From contig NZ_CALFXI010000004.1 in NCBI RefSeq assembly GCF_937958065.1, positions 45,084 to 109,083 on the forward strand: a stretch of DNA of 64,000 nucleotides. The letters are read 5' to 3'. The stretch is from an uncultured Steroidobacter sp. (GTDB taxonomy: Bacteria > Pseudomonadota > Gammaproteobacteria > Steroidobacterales > Steroidobacteraceae). Of the stretch, positions 41,322 to 51,217 are shown in pieces; the first letter of the stretch is position 1, and each line of letters opens with the position of its first letter. The notes beneath the pieces were generated by a model, which had not been told where the DNA came from, did no database searches, and saw only the letters and a list, made by a program, of their open reading frames with translations. The position numbers and the translations under genes are program-made.

Positions 41322-41345
41322 GAGGGTCACCCATCTGGATCCCCA

Positions 41346-42557
41346 CTACTCGTGCCGCAACGCCTCGATAGGGTCGAGCTGCGCGGCACGCCGTGCAGGG
41401 AAGTAGCCGAAAATGATGCCGACCGCCGCCGAGAAGGCGAAGGACAACATCACGATGCCGGGATTTAACACGAACGGCACATTGAACGCGTGAGTGGCGA
41501 GTGCGCCGGCCGTCAATCCCAACGCGATGCCAATGATGCCGCCAAACGCCGCGAGCGTGACCGCTTCGATGAGAAATTGCAGCAGTACATCGCGCGCCAT
41601 GGCACCGACCGCGAGCCGTGTACCGATTTCACGCGTTCGCTCGGTGACGGACACGAGCATGATGTTCATGATGCCGACGCCGCCGACCAGCAGACTCACC
41701 GCCGCAACCGCAGCGAGCAAGCTCGTCAGCACGCGGGTGGTCTGGGTCATCGCACTGCTGATTTCCTTCAGGTCGCGTACGTTGAAGTCGGGATCGGCGC
41801 CCGGGCGGATCTTGCGCCGTTCGCGCATCAGGGATTCGATGTCGGCCTGTACTTTCTCGGTCGACACGCCGTCGCGCGCCGACACCATGATGGAATTCAC
41901 GTCGGCATTGCCGACCATGCGCCGCTGCATGGTTCGCAGCGGCACCACCACCAGATCGTCCTGGTCCTGACCGAAGCCCGACTGACCTTTCGAGGACAGC
42001 GTCCCGATGACCTGGCAGGACAGCTTGCCCAGCCGAATGTTCGCCCCCAGCGGATCTTCCCCACCGAACAATTCGCGCTGCACCGTCGCGCCAAGAATGC
42101 AGACCGCGGCGCCGGCTCGCAGCTCGGACTCGGAAAAGTTGCGACCGCTGGCGAGCGGCCAGTCGCGCACCGAGATGTATTGATCGTCGGTGCCCTGCAC
42201 CTGCGTCGACCAGTTCGAATTGCCGTAGATCGCCTGCGCGCCGGTGCCGATGGTCGGCGCCACCGTGCGCACGCCGGAGATTTCGTTCTTGATGGCCTCG
42301 ACATCGTCCATCGAGAACGGCGGAGCCGATTGCCGCGCGCCGCCGCCACCGCCGAAACCTTGCCCGCGAAACACCTGGAGCAGGTTCGAGCCGAGCTTTT
42401 GGATGTCCGCCTGCACCTGCGCGGTCGCGCCTTCACCGATGGTGACCATGGTGATGACGGCGCCGACGCCGATCACGATGCCCAGGATGGTCAGCGTCGA
42501 ACGCAGCACGTTGCGGCGGATCTCGCGGAGCGCGAGGATGATGGCGTTACCGAACAT
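41346..42557 (-). CDS. MacB-type ABC transporter permease
   Basis: Protein of 403 residues: one N-terminal helix (RSTLTILGIVIGVGAVITMV), a large periplasmic domain (about 50-275) with GRNFSESELRAGAAVCILG, and three C-terminal helices (VSLLVGGVGIMNIMLVSV and following). This is the MacB_PCD plus FtsX layout, but the ATPase is a separate gene, as in many MacB-like systems. It likely exports peptides, siderophores or drugs with MacA and the TolC-like protein of this operon. Confidence 0.92.
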   Translation of the reverse strand: MFGNAIILALREIRRNVLRSTLTILGIVIGVGAVITMVTIGEGATAQVQADIQKLGSNLLQVFRGQGFGGGGGARQSAPPFSMDDVEAIKNEISGVRTVAPTIGTGAQAIYGNSNWSTQVQGTDDQYISVRDWPLASGRNFSESELRAGAAVCILGATVQRELFGGEDPLGANIRLGKLSCQVIGTLSSKGQSGFGQDQDDLVVVPLRTMQRRMVGNADVNSIMVSARDGVSTEKVQADIESLMRERRKIRPGADPDFNVRDLKEISSAMTQTTRVLTSLLAAVAAVSLLVGGVGIMNIMLVSVTERTREIGTRLAVGAMARDVLLQFLIEAVTLAAFGGIIGIALGLTAGALATHAFNVPFVLNPGIVMLSFAFSAAVGIIFGYFPARRAAQLDPIEALRHE

Positions 42558-43282
42558 TACAGTTCCCGCACCGGCTCGTTGACCTGATCGCTTTCGATGT
42601 GACCGTCGCGGAAGCGCACGATGCGTCGGGTCCAGGCGGCGATATCGGGCTCATGCGTGACCATCGCGATGGTGATGCCGCGCTGTTCGTTCAAGCTGGT
42701 CAACAGCTTCATGATTTCAATGCTGGTGGCCGTGTCCAGGTTGCCGGTCGGCTCGTCGGCGAACAGCACTTGCGGCTGCGTCACGATGGCGCGCGCAATC
42801 GCGACCCGCTGCTGCTGACCGCCGGACAGCTGACTCGGCACGTGACTCTCGCGTCCGGCCAGGCCCACTTCCTGCAATGCCTTGCGCGCCAGCGCCCGAC
42901 GCTGTTCCTTGGGAACGTGCCGATAGACCAGCGGCAGCTCGACGTTCTCCAACGCCGTCGTGCGGCTCAACAGATTGAAGCCCTGGAACACGAAGCCGAG
43001 ATGATTCCGGCGCAACAGCGCACGTTGATCGGGACTCATGTTGCCGACGGGCACGCCGAGGAATTTATAGCTGCCCCCGCTGGGCGTATCGAGGCAGCCG
43101 AGGATGTTCATGCACGTCGACTTGCCCGAGCCGCTCGGACCCATGACGGCGACGAACTCACCCGCATTGATGCGCAGGTCGATGCCACGCAGCGCGCGCA
43201 CCTCACCTTCTCCATGACCATAGATCTTGGTGACCTGCGACAGATCGATGACGGGCGTCGGCCCCGAAGGCATGCCGGTCAC
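42557..43282 (-). CDS. MacB-type ABC transporter ATP-binding protein
   Basis: Protein of 241 residues with Walker A GPSGSGKST, signature LSGGQQQRVAIARAI, Walker B VLFADEPTGNLD and the switch His in VTHEPDIA. LolD/MacB-like ATPase. The GTG start overlaps the adaptor stop as GTGA and its stop overlaps the permease ATG by 1 nt; an ATG three codons in is an alternative start. Confidence 0.93.
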   Translation of the reverse strand: MTGMPSGPTPVIDLSQVTKIYGHGEGEVRALRGIDLRINAGEFVAVMGPSGSGKSTCMNILGCLDTPSGGSYKFLGVPVGNMSPDQRALLRRNHLGFVFQGFNLLSRTTALENVELPLVYRHVPKEQRRALARKALQEVGLAGRESHVPSQLSGGQQQRVAIARAIVTQPQVLFADEPTGNLDTATSIEIMKLLTSLNEQRGITIAMVTHEPDIAAWTRRIVRFRDGHIESDQVNEPVREL

Positions 43283-44709
43283 GACGCCGGCATCCCGGAA
43301 GCGTCGGTGATCACCCTGGTGCCCGGTTCGAGCTTGCGTTCGAACGCCTTGCGCATTTCTTCCGGATCGACGCCCGGGGGCACGTTGCCATTGCCGCCGG
43401 CGGGACGATTGCCTTCGGCATTGGGCGGACGCTCGAACGGCAGCACTTGGGTCATGCGGCCATCGGTCGCGCCGGCACGGAACATCACCATCGCCGGCTT
43501 GCCCTGCTCGAGAATGTAAGCACGGCCCATGCGGCGGCCGGTGCCCTTCTGCTGTTGGCGAGGACCGAAGCGCATTCTGGGCATGATCGCCGACAAGGGA
43601 CCGCCGCCCTGGGGCGCGGCGTTCACCGGTTCCGGGCTGAAGCGCAACGCTGCGTTCGGCACCAGCACCGCATCCTCGATGTTCGTGGTGACGATCTCGG
43701 CAGTCGCGGTCATGCCCGGACGCAGCAGCAACTCGGGATTGTCCACTTCGAGCACGGTCTCGTAAGTGACGACGCCCGTGGACGTCGCGCTCGCCTGGCC
43801 GGAGCTGCTCGAAGAAGACGAGCTCGCCTTGGTGTTGCTCGAGGCGAAGTGGACCTGGGTGATGTGTGCCTGGAAACGACGGTTCGGATACGCATCGACA
43901 GTGAACGACGCTTCCTGGCCGACCGCAACCGCGCCCACGTCCGCCTCGTCGACCGACACGTGCAGCTCCATTTTCTTGAGGTCTTCCGCCATGATGAACA
44001 GCACCGGCGCCTGCAACGAGGCCGCGACGGTCTGACCGGGCTCGACCGAGCGGACCAGGATCACGCCGTTGATGGGAGAGCGAATCTCGGTCTTGCCCAG
44101 ATCGGTGCGCACCGTTTCCAGGCTTGCGCGCGATTGCGCAACAGCGGCCTTCGCAGCGGCCAATTCACCATCCGCGCGAGCGACCGCGGCCTCGGCAACG
44201 TCGAGGTCCTGCTGCGAAGGCAGCTTGTTGCCGCTCAACTCGCGCACCTTCTGCAAGCGCGCCAGGTTCGCTCGAGCTTCCTTGGCGCTCGCATCGGCCT
44301 GCAACACACGCGCTTCGGCCGAGGCCAGCAAGCTTTCCTGTTGCAACACCTGCGCTTTCAAGCGAGTGGTGTCGAGCACCGCGAGCACCTGGCCCGCTTT
44401 GACCTCGTCGTTCACATCCACATTCACTTTCGCGACCGTGCCGGACAGCTCGCTGCCGATCTCGACCTGGTTTCTCGGCTCGAGATTGCCAGTGGCGGTG
44501 ACCGTAACCGTCAGGTCCCCTTTGACGACCTCCTGGGTCGTATAGGTGACCGCCTTGCTGTCGCCGCGACCGAACAGGTAGTACGCGGCCGCGATGATCA
44601 CGAGCGCGATCGCCGCCCATTTGACGTAGCGCTGCCACGCTGGCGGCTCCGCGAGCCCGGCTCGCAAAGTGCGCGAGAGATCGGTCGAGTTCGTGGTTTC
44701 AGTATCCAT
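43279..44709 (-). CDS. MacA-like periplasmic adaptor (membrane fusion protein)
   Basis: Protein of 476 residues from the ATG at 44709 (AAGG six bases upstream). An N-terminal membrane anchor (YVKWAAIALVIIAAAYYLFG) is followed by a lipoyl half-motif (GNLEPRNQVEIGSELSGTVA), a helical hairpin (about 100-185), the second lipoyl half (IRSPINGVILVRSVEPGQTV) and a beta-barrel. A Ser-rich loop (KASSSSSSSSGQAS) and a Gly/Asn/Pro-rich tail stand out. It links the ABC pump to the outer-membrane channel. Confidence 0.92.
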   Translation of the reverse strand: MDTETTNSTDLSRTLRAGLAEPPAWQRYVKWAAIALVIIAAAYYLFGRGDSKAVTYTTQEVVKGDLTVTVTATGNLEPRNQVEIGSELSGTVAKVNVDVNDEVKAGQVLAVLDTTRLKAQVLQQESLLASAEARVLQADASAKEARANLARLQKVRELSGNKLPSQQDLDVAEAAVARADGELAAAKAAVAQSRASLETVRTDLGKTEIRSPINGVILVRSVEPGQTVAASLQAPVLFIMAEDLKKMELHVSVDEADVGAVAVGQEASFTVDAYPNRRFQAHITQVHFASSNTKASSSSSSSSGQASATSTGVVTYETVLEVDNPELLLRPGMTATAEIVTTNIEDAVLVPNAALRFSPEPVNAAPQGGGPLSAIMPRMRFGPRQQQKGTGRRMGRAYILEQGKPAMVMFRAGATDGRMTQVLPFERPPNAEGNRPAGGNGNVPPGVDPEEMRKAFERKLEPGTRVITDASGMPAS

Positions 44710-44753
44710 GCGGACCTTGCAACTGTGCTGGGCGCTGTATTGGGGCCGGGGCT

Positions 44754-46202
44754 TCAACCGCCGGTGGTCGCGGCCGGGAACACCGACCAGCCACCGCCGA
44801 GCGCCTTGTACAGACGTATCAGATTGGAAGTCATTTCACCGTCGCTGACGGCGAGCGAATCTTCGAGGGAGAGCAGCTGTCGATCCGCCGTGAGCACGGT
44901 TTGAAAATCGACCAGCCCGGAATTGTATTGGACCAGTGCCAGCTCGGCCGCGCGGCGCGCACTGCCGACCGCCTCGACCAGCGCTTCATGGCGCCGTTGC
45001 TCGCTGGTCCACGAATCCAGCGCGTTCTCGACTTCTTCATAGGCGGCGAGCACCACCGCCTCGTACGAAGCCAGCGCCTGGTCGAGCAGCGCATTCTGCA
45101 CGTTGATGTTCTGACGAAGCGCGCCACCTCTGAAGATCGGCAGGCTGAGCGTCAAGCCATTGCGCTCGACGCGGTGGCCATCGAGCAGATCGCTGGCCTT
45201 CAGCGCCTGCCAGGAGATGGAGCCATTCAGCGACAGGCTCGGATACAGCGCCGCGGTCGCGACGCCGACTTGCGCCGTTTGCGCCGCCAGCTGGCGTTCA
45301 GCACTGCGAATGTCCGGCCGCCGGCGCAGTACATCGGCCGGCACACCCGCGACGACATCCACTGGCGCGATCGGAATGGGTTTGCGTTGCTGAAGCGCGC
45401 CCTCGAGCGCGCCAGGGGTCTGGCCGGTGAGCACGGCCAGCCGATTCATGTTCTGGACCAGGCTCGACTGCAGCACCGGAATCTGCGCGAGCGTCTGCTG
45501 GTAGCTGGTATTGGCGGACTCGACATCCAGCACCGTGGTCAAACCGGCTTCGGCGCGCCAGCGGGTGATGTCGAGCGCCTCGCGCTGCGATTCGAGATTG
45601 CGCTCGGCGAAATCGAGCCGCGACTGTGCGGTTCGCACCCCAACGTAACTCAAGGCCACGTCGCCGAGCAGAACCACCAGCACGTCACGGAACTGCGCCT
45701 CGGTCGCTGCGAGTTGTGCAGCCGCTGCCTCGTACGAGCGGCGCCGGCCGCCGAAAAGATCCAACTCCCAGCTGGCGGACAGACCGCTGCTGTAGTTTTC
45801 GCCCACCACGCTGACGGCTTCGCCGCGCTCGTTGAAATTCGATTCGGATTCAGTGCGGCTGGCGCTGGTCGAGGCACTGATATTCGGCCAGAAACCCGAG
45901 CCGGCGATGGCGCGTTGTGCCCGGGCCTGAACGACGCGGGCGTAGGCTTGCTTGACGTCCTTGTTGTGGGCCAGCGCATGCTCGATGAATTCGTTCAGTT
46001 GCGGGTCATTGAGCGTGGTCCACCAGGCGGCCAGCGAAGGCGCATCCGCGGACTCGACGCGCACGCCTGTCTGCGGCAACTGATGCCATTCGTCGGGGGT
46101 GACTGTCTTCGGCGGCCGATAGTCCGGCCCCACGGCGCAGCCGGTCAGCGCCAGGGCTACCGCGCCGGCCACCATCGACCGGAACGGACCGGCCCTGCGC
46201 AT
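44754..46202 (-). CDS. NodT-type outer-membrane efflux lipoprotein (TolC superfamily)
   Basis: Protein of 482 residues from the ATG at 46202. Signal with lipobox ALALTGC, then VGPDYRPP as in NodT/OprM proteins, two OEP repeats, GLTTVLDVESANTSYQQTLAQ, and a C-terminal LGGGWSVF. It is the outer-membrane channel for the MacAB-like pump encoded downstream on the same strand, first gene of the operon. ATG at 46268 is an alternative start, but the 46202 version gives the cleaner signal. Confidence 0.9.
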   Translation of the reverse strand: MRRAGPFRSMVAGAVALALTGCAVGPDYRPPKTVTPDEWHQLPQTGVRVESADAPSLAAWWTTLNDPQLNEFIEHALAHNKDVKQAYARVVQARAQRAIAGSGFWPNISASTSASRTESESNFNERGEAVSVVGENYSSGLSASWELDLFGGRRRSYEAAAAQLAATEAQFRDVLVVLLGDVALSYVGVRTAQSRLDFAERNLESQREALDITRWRAEAGLTTVLDVESANTSYQQTLAQIPVLQSSLVQNMNRLAVLTGQTPGALEGALQQRKPIPIAPVDVVAGVPADVLRRRPDIRSAERQLAAQTAQVGVATAALYPSLSLNGSISWQALKASDLLDGHRVERNGLTLSLPIFRGGALRQNINVQNALLDQALASYEAVVLAAYEEVENALDSWTSEQRRHEALVEAVGSARRAAELALVQYNSGLVDFQTVLTADRQLLSLEDSLAVSDGEMTSNLIRLYKALGGGWSVFPAATTGG

Positions 46203-46527
46203 CGGTGCGCCGCTGCGTGCCGGTTTCGACGGCGCTGGCAAAAACAGGTGTGGGAGCGTTCTTGGCATGCGGACGACTTCATCGTGATGGCCAGCCCTCG
46301 ACACAAGTGGCCGGCCAGGAGCTGGCCTGCTGTTGGTTGCCGCGCCAGGCTGGAAGTTCAGCACGGAGGCGGGCCCGGTAGTGTTAAAACATTGTAAGCA
46401 TATGTATCTGAAATTCACCGCGATTTTGCTGTTTGCCCGGCACCGGTGACCTGCTTATAACCAGATGTGAGCAGCGCCGTACCAGTTGCGATATGCAGTC
46501 CTCAGGCCCTTAACGCACAATCGTTCG
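46203..46527. other. Divergent intergenic region between efflux operon and cysD
   Basis: About 325 bases. The part near 46380-46470 is AT-richer than the genes. It holds a good plus-strand promoter for cysD (listed separately) and, on the minus strand, a TACAAT -10-like hexamer (46391-46396 read in reverse) for the efflux operon. Part of the leftmost 66 bases may be coding if the efflux lipoprotein starts at 46268. Confidence 0.5.
46433..46461 (+). promoter_or_regulatory. Candidate promoter of cysD-cysNC-cysQ
   Basis: TTGCCC (46433-46438) and TATAAC (46456-46461) with a 17-base spacer make a plausible sigma-70 promoter. The start point would be near 46468, giving an untranslated leader of about 60 bases before the cysD ATG. 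A CysB site cannot be confirmed by eye. Confidence 0.5.
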
Positions 46528-47430
46528 ATGACCAGACTGACCCATTTGCAAAGGCTCGAGGCCGAGTCCATCCACATCCTGCGTGAGGTGGTGGCCGAGT
46601 GCGAGCGACCGGTGATGCTGTACTCCATTGGCAAGGACAGCGCGGTGATGCTGCACCTGGCGATGAAGGCTTTCTATCCGGCCAAGCCTCCTTTTCCGCT
46701 ACTCCACGTCGACACCACGTGGAAATTCCGGGACATGATCGCGTTCCGCGACCGGATGGCGCAGGAGCTCGGCCTGCAGCTGCTGGTGCACATCAATCAG
46801 GATGGCCTGGATCGCGGCATCGGCCCGTTCACGCACGGCTCGGCCGTGCACACCGACGTGATGAAGACCCAGGCCCTGAAGCAGGCGCTGGACAAGTACG
46901 GCTTCGACGCGGCGTTCGGCGGCGCGCGTCGGGACGAAGAGAAGTCGCGCGCCAAGGAGCGCGTGTTCTCGTTCCGTTCCGCACAGCATCGCTGGGATCC
47001 GAAACGGCAGCGCCCCGAGCTGTGGAACCAGTACAACGCGCGCAAGAACAAGGGCGAGAGCCTGCGCGTGTTCCCGCTGTCCAACTGGACCGAGCTGGAC
47101 ATCTGGCAGTACATCTATCTGCAGAACATTCCCATCGTGCCGCTGTATTTCGCCGCCAGACGCCCGGTGGTCCGGCGCGACGGTACGCTGATCATGGTCG
47201 ATGACGACCGCATGCCCCTGCGCCCCGGCGAGCAGCCGGAGATGAAGTCGGTGCGTTTCCGCACGCTCGGCTGCTATCCGCTGACCGGCGCCATCGAGAG
47301 CGAGGCAGCCACCCTGCCCGAGATCATCCAGGAAATGCTGTTGACGACCAGCTCCGAACGACAGGGCCGCGTGATCGATCACGACAGCGCCGCGTCGATG
47401 GAGAAAAAGAAGCAGGAAGGTTATTTCTAA
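46528..47430 (+). CDS. cysD: Sulfate adenylyltransferase subunit 2
   Basis: Protein of 300 residues, close to the enteric length. It has the PP-loop-type motif YSIGKDSAVMLHLA, LLHVDTTWKFRDM, AFGGARRDEEKSRAKER and the terminal QEGYF. With CysN it makes adenosine 5'-phosphosulfate from ATP and sulfate. I chose the ATG at 46528 because the conserved N-terminus (TRLTHLQRLEAESIHILRE) begins there. cysNC follows after 2 nt. Confidence 0.95.
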   Translation: MTRLTHLQRLEAESIHILREVVAECERPVMLYSIGKDSAVMLHLAMKAFYPAKPPFPLLHVDTTWKFRDMIAFRDRMAQELGLQLLVHINQDGLDRGIGPFTHGSAVHTDVMKTQALKQALDKYGFDAAFGGARRDEEKSRAKERVFSFRSAQHRWDPKRQRPELWNQYNARKNKGESLRVFPLSNWTELDIWQYIYLQNIPIVPLYFAARRPVVRRDGTLIMVDDDRMPLRPGEQPEMKSVRFRTLGCYPLTGAIESEAATLPEIIQEMLLTTSSERQGRVIDHDSAASMEKKKQEGYF

Positions 47431-47432
47431 TC

Positions 47433-49358
47433 GTGGCTCACAAATCCGACCTCATCGCCAGCGACATTCAGGCCTACCTGAAATCCCACGAGCACAAGAG
47501 CCTGCTGCGGTTCATCACCTGCGGCAGCGTCGATGACGGCAAGTCGACCCTGATCGGCCGGCTGCTGTACGAATCCAAGATGATCTTCGAGGATCAGCTG
47601 AGCACGCTGGAAGCCGACTCGAAGAAGGTCGGCACGCAGGGCGGCGAGCTGGATTTCGCATTGCTGGTCGACGGCCTGGCCGCCGAGCGCGAGCAGGGCA
47701 TCACGATCGACGTCGCGTATCGCTTCTTCTCCACCGACCGCCGCAAATTCATCGTTGCGGACACGCCGGGTCACGAGCAGTACACGCGCAACATGGTGAC
47801 CGGCGCATCCACCGCCGATGTCGCTGTGATTCTGATCGATGCCCGCAAGGGCGTGCTCACGCAGACGCGCCGCCACAGCTACATCGTCTCGTTGCTCGGC
47901 ATCAAGCATGTCGTGCTGGCCATCAACAAGATGGACCTGGTCGGCTATTCGCAGCAGATCTTCGACACCATCGTCACCGAATATCGCGAGTTCGCGGCAC
48001 AGATCGGCCTGGACAACATTGTGCCCGTGCCACTGTCCGCGCTGCGCGGTGACAACATGCTGGAACGCAGCTCGGCGACGGCGTGGTACGAGGGCCCGAC
48101 CCTCATGCAGTATCTCGAAACGGTCGAGATCGAGGACGACCTGCAGCAGCGGCCGTTCCGCCTGCCGGTGCAGTGGGTGAATCGCCCGAACCAGGATTTC
48201 CGAGGTTTTGCCGGCACCATTGCCAGCGGTGCGATCCGCAAGGGTGACACGATTCGCGTCCTGCCGTCGGGACGCACCAGCAAGGTCGCACGCATCGTCA
48301 CTCACGACGGCGATCTGGAACAGGCGGTCGCCGGACAATCGATCACGCTCACGTTGACCGATGAAATCGACATCAGCCGTGGCGACGTGATTGCCGCGGC
48401 GGAAGCGCCGCCCGCCGTCGCCGATCAGTTCCAGGCGACCATCATCTGGATGCACGAGGAAGCGATGCTCCCCGGCCGTCCGTATCTGATCAAGCTCGGC
48501 CCGCGCACCGTCACCGGCAGCATCACCGCGCCGAAGTACAAGGTGAACGTCAACACGCTGGAACATCTGGCCGCGAAGCAGCTGGAGCTCAACGAGATCG
48601 GCGTCTGCAATCTGAGCCTGGATCGCGCCGTCGCGTTCGATCCGTACACGGACAACCGCGAGACCGGCGGTTTCATCCTGATCGACAAGATCTCCAATGA
48701 CACGGTCGGCGCGGGCCTGCTCAGCTTCGCTCTGCGGCGTGCCGAAAACATTCATTGGCAGGCACTGGACGTGAACAAGCCGGCACGCGCGGCGTTGAAA
48801 GGACAGCGCGCCTGCGTGCTGTGGTTCACCGGTCTGTCGGGCGCGGGCAAGTCGACCGTTGCGAATCTGGTCGAGAAACGTCTGCACTCGCTCGGTCGAC
48901 ACACGTACACGCTCGACGGCGATAACGTGCGCCACGGCCTGAACAAGGATCTGGGCTTCACGGATGCGGACCGCGTCGAAAACATCCGTCGCGTCGCCGA
49001 AGTCTCCAAGCTCATGGTGGACGCGGGCCTGATCGTGCTGGTGTCGTTCATCTCGCCGTTCCGTTCGGAGCGCCGCCTGGCGCGCGAGTTGATGCAACCC
49101 GGAGAATTCTTCGAAGTGTTCGTCGACACGCCGCTGGAGGAAGCCGAGAAGCGCGATCCGAAGGGCCTGTACAAGAAGGCCCGTCGCGGCGAGCTGCAGA
49201 ACTTCACCGGTATCGATTCGCCGTACGAGCCGCCGGAGAATGCCGAGATCCATCTGCGCACCGCGCTGTATTCGCCGGAAGCCGCGGCCGAGGAGATCAT
49301 GAACAAGCTGCGCGACGCCGGTATGCTGTATCCGGCGGACGAGTTGTCCGGCCTGTAA
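47433..49358 (+). CDS. cysNC: Bifunctional sulfate adenylyltransferase subunit 1 / adenylylsulfate kinase
   Basis: Protein of 641 residues with a GTG start. The N-terminal GTPase has GSVDDGKST (about 31-39), DTPGH (110-114) and NKMD (165-168); the C-terminal ~190 residues are APS kinase with WFTGLSGAGKST and DGDNVRHGLNKDLGF. CysN uses GTP to drive APS formation; the kinase makes PAPS. The fusion is common in proteobacteria outside the enterics, which keep cysN and cysC apart. Confidence 0.95.
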   Translation: MAHKSDLIASDIQAYLKSHEHKSLLRFITCGSVDDGKSTLIGRLLYESKMIFEDQLSTLEADSKKVGTQGGELDFALLVDGLAAEREQGITIDVAYRFFSTDRRKFIVADTPGHEQYTRNMVTGASTADVAVILIDARKGVLTQTRRHSYIVSLLGIKHVVLAINKMDLVGYSQQIFDTIVTEYREFAAQIGLDNIVPVPLSALRGDNMLERSSATAWYEGPTLMQYLETVEIEDDLQQRPFRLPVQWVNRPNQDFRGFAGTIASGAIRKGDTIRVLPSGRTSKVARIVTHDGDLEQAVAGQSITLTLTDEIDISRGDVIAAAEAPPAVADQFQATIIWMHEEAMLPGRPYLIKLGPRTVTGSITAPKYKVNVNTLEHLAAKQLELNEIGVCNLSLDRAVAFDPYTDNRETGGFILIDKISNDTVGAGLLSFALRRAENIHWQALDVNKPARAALKGQRACVLWFTGLSGAGKSTVANLVEKRLHSLGRHTYTLDGDNVRHGLNKDLGFTDADRVENIRRVAEVSKLMVDAGLIVLVSFISPFRSERRLARELMQPGEFFEVFVDTPLEEAEKRDPKGLYKKARRGELQNFTGIDSPYEPPENAEIHLRTALYSPEAAAEEIMNKLRDAGMLYPADELSGL

Positions 49359-49368
49359 GGAAACTGCC

Positions 49369-50169
49369 GTGGCTACATCAGAACTGTTGACGAACGTGGT
49401 CAGGCTGGCCCAGCAGGCCGGCGATGCGATCCTGAGCGTCTACAGCGAGCAGTTCGAAGTCACGCACAAGACCGACCAGTCGCCGCTGACCGTTGCGGAC
49501 CTGCGCTCGCACGAGATCATCTCGAAAGGATTGCGTGCACTGACACCGGATCTGCCCGTGCTCTCGGAGGAAGCGAGCGACATCCCGTTCGAGCAGCGCC
49601 GGCAATGGACCCGTTACTGGCTGGTGGATCCGCTCGACGGCACCAAGGAGTTCGTGTCCCGCAACGGCGAGTTCACGGTCAACATTGCGTTGATCGAGGA
49701 TCACGCGCCCGTGCTCGGCGTGGTGCACGTGCCCGTGACGAGCACGACGTACACCGGCGCAACCGGCATTGGCGCATTCAAGCACGTGGACGCACACAAG
49801 CCAGCGCCGCTACACGTTGCCTCGCCCGCCAGCACGCCGCTGCGGATCGTCGGCAGCCGCTCACATCGAGGCGACTCGCTCGATCGATACCTGCCGAAGC
49901 TGGCGCCGTACGAGCTGGTCGCGGTCGGCAGCTCGCTGAAGTTCTGTCTGATCGCCGAAGGCAGCGCGGATTTCTATCCGCGCTTCGGTCCAACCAGCGA
50001 GTGGGATACGGCGGCCGCGCAAGCAGTGGTCGAGGCCGCCGGCGGCGCCGTCATCAAAACGAATGGCGAGCGCCTGCGTTACAACACCAAAGCGGAGCTG
50101 CTGAACCCGCATTTTCTCGTGTACGGCGATCGCGGACGCGATTGGTTGCGGATCCTGTCGTTGCGTTGA
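49369..50169 (+). CDS. cysQ: 3'(2'),5'-bisphosphate nucleotidase CysQ
   Basis: Protein of 266 residues, GTG start with AGGA nine bases upstream. Inositol-monophosphatase-type motifs: LSEEASDIPFEQR, the metal site WLVDPLDGTKEFVSRNGEFT and PTSEWDTAAAQAVVEAAGG. It removes PAP formed when PAPS is reduced, so its place after cysNC makes sense as the third gene of the operon. Confidence 0.94.
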   Translation: MATSELLTNVVRLAQQAGDAILSVYSEQFEVTHKTDQSPLTVADLRSHEIISKGLRALTPDLPVLSEEASDIPFEQRRQWTRYWLVDPLDGTKEFVSRNGEFTVNIALIEDHAPVLGVVHVPVTSTTYTGATGIGAFKHVDAHKPAPLHVASPASTPLRIVGSRSHRGDSLDRYLPKLAPYELVAVGSSLKFCLIAEGSADFYPRFGPTSEWDTAAAQAVVEAAGGAVIKTNGERLRYNTKAELLNPHFLVYGDRGRDWLRILSLR

Positions 50170-50172
50170 TCG

Positions 50173-50340
50173 TCACGCAATCTGCTCGATCGTCACGGTC
50201 GCGCGCTGCCCGACCCGTTCAAGCGAGCTGTTGTCCAACCACGGTTCGAGCAACACGAGCGCCATAGCGAGGGTGGCGACCCCCAGTGACGACAGAATGA
50301 TGGCATCCAAAGCGCCAACGAGCCTGGTATGAATGTTCAC
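50173..50340 (-). CDS. Small single-span membrane protein
   Basis: Protein of 55 residues from a GTG at 50340 with GGAG eight bases upstream. It begins NIHTRLVGALDAIILSS and has one membrane helix (IILSSLGVATLAMALVLL). A longer frame from 50412 lacks a ribosome site. No family recognised. Convergent with cysQ with a 3-nt gap. The 196 bases upstream to 50536 hold no gene I can support. Confidence 0.5.
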   Translation of the reverse strand: MNIHTRLVGALDAIILSSLGVATLAMALVLLEPWLDNSSLERVGQRATVTIEQIA

Positions 50341-50536
50341 GAGTCGTACTCCACAGTTGTAGAACCTGTCCAGAGCGACTCCAGTTGCGCGGCATGAGCG
50401 CAGCTTCAGCAACTGAAGGCACGGCGATGCAGCCCTGCAATGAGTTTCTGCTTTTCATGGTGGAGACTTTGCGCCCGGCTCGTGACGGCAAAGTGATAGG
50501 ACGCGTGAAGAAGGCGTGAAATCCGCGCGCGGCCCT

Positions 50537-51082
50537 TCAGGGAATATCGGGGGCCGATGGACCCGCTGTTTTATCTGGATCGCTGACCCGCAGGTACACC
50601 TGCGCACCACGCGTCGTGCCATCGGTCGCCGGCAACATGCTGGTGAGGCGGACCGGGTATTCGCCGGGAGCGCTCGGCTGCAAACATATGTCTCGTTTGC
50701 TTCGACTCAGGCCCAGCCGCGGCTTCTGATCCTGACGCACGGAGATCGACAGCGGCGCGCCACCAACCATTTGCTTGCCGGGCCCCAATGCGCGGATGCT
50801 CATGTTCGTGAGACACAGTCGCTGACCCATGGCCAGCTCATTGACGACTGGCGCGACTTCGACCCGTTCGACGCGCACGTTGGCGAGACTCTTCGAAACC
50901 AGGTCGGAGGCCATGAACAGCTGCCGTCCGGCGTGTGCGGGAGCCTTGTCGGAGACGCTCGACGCTTCGCCGATGACGACCCAGACGATCTGAAAGGGCC
51001 CTTGCTGGGCCACCGCGGGGCACAGTCCCGATGCTGCCGCCAGCAGGACGGCCATCAGCCCGCCCCTGCAGCGGTTAAACAT
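50537..51082 (-). CDS. Exported protein of unknown function
   Basis: Protein of 181 residues from the ATG at 51082 with GGAG seven bases upstream. Signal peptide GGLMAVLLAAASGLCPAVAQ. The mature part is mostly beta-strand-like (FQIVWVVIGEASSVSDKAP, then GEYPVRLTSMLPATDG), with two Cys (RLCLTN; RDICLQ) that could pair in the periplasm. No family recognised. A further ATG at 51103 is possible. Confidence 0.7.
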   Translation of the reverse strand: MFNRCRGGLMAVLLAAASGLCPAVAQQGPFQIVWVVIGEASSVSDKAPAHAGRQLFMASDLVSKSLANVRVERVEVAPVVNELAMGQRLCLTNMSIRALGPGKQMVGGAPLSISVRQDQKPRLGLSRSKRDICLQPSAPGEYPVRLTSMLPATDGTTRGAQVYLRVSDPDKTAGPSAPDIP

Positions 51083-51217
51083 GGGATAACTCCGTTGCAC
51101 CATATCCAACCAACCCAGGGCCGCGGGGGGCAGTTCCCCTACCCGCTGTGACCTGGATAACGGATTGCCGCAGGAACTCCTTGCGTTTCGCGGAGCCTCC
51201 CTGCTAGATTCATGCAC

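Noticed and set aside
47427..49253. A 608-codon frame on the minus strand over cysNC
   Set aside because: It is the antisense shadow of cysNC; the plus strand carries all GTPase and APS kinase motifs.
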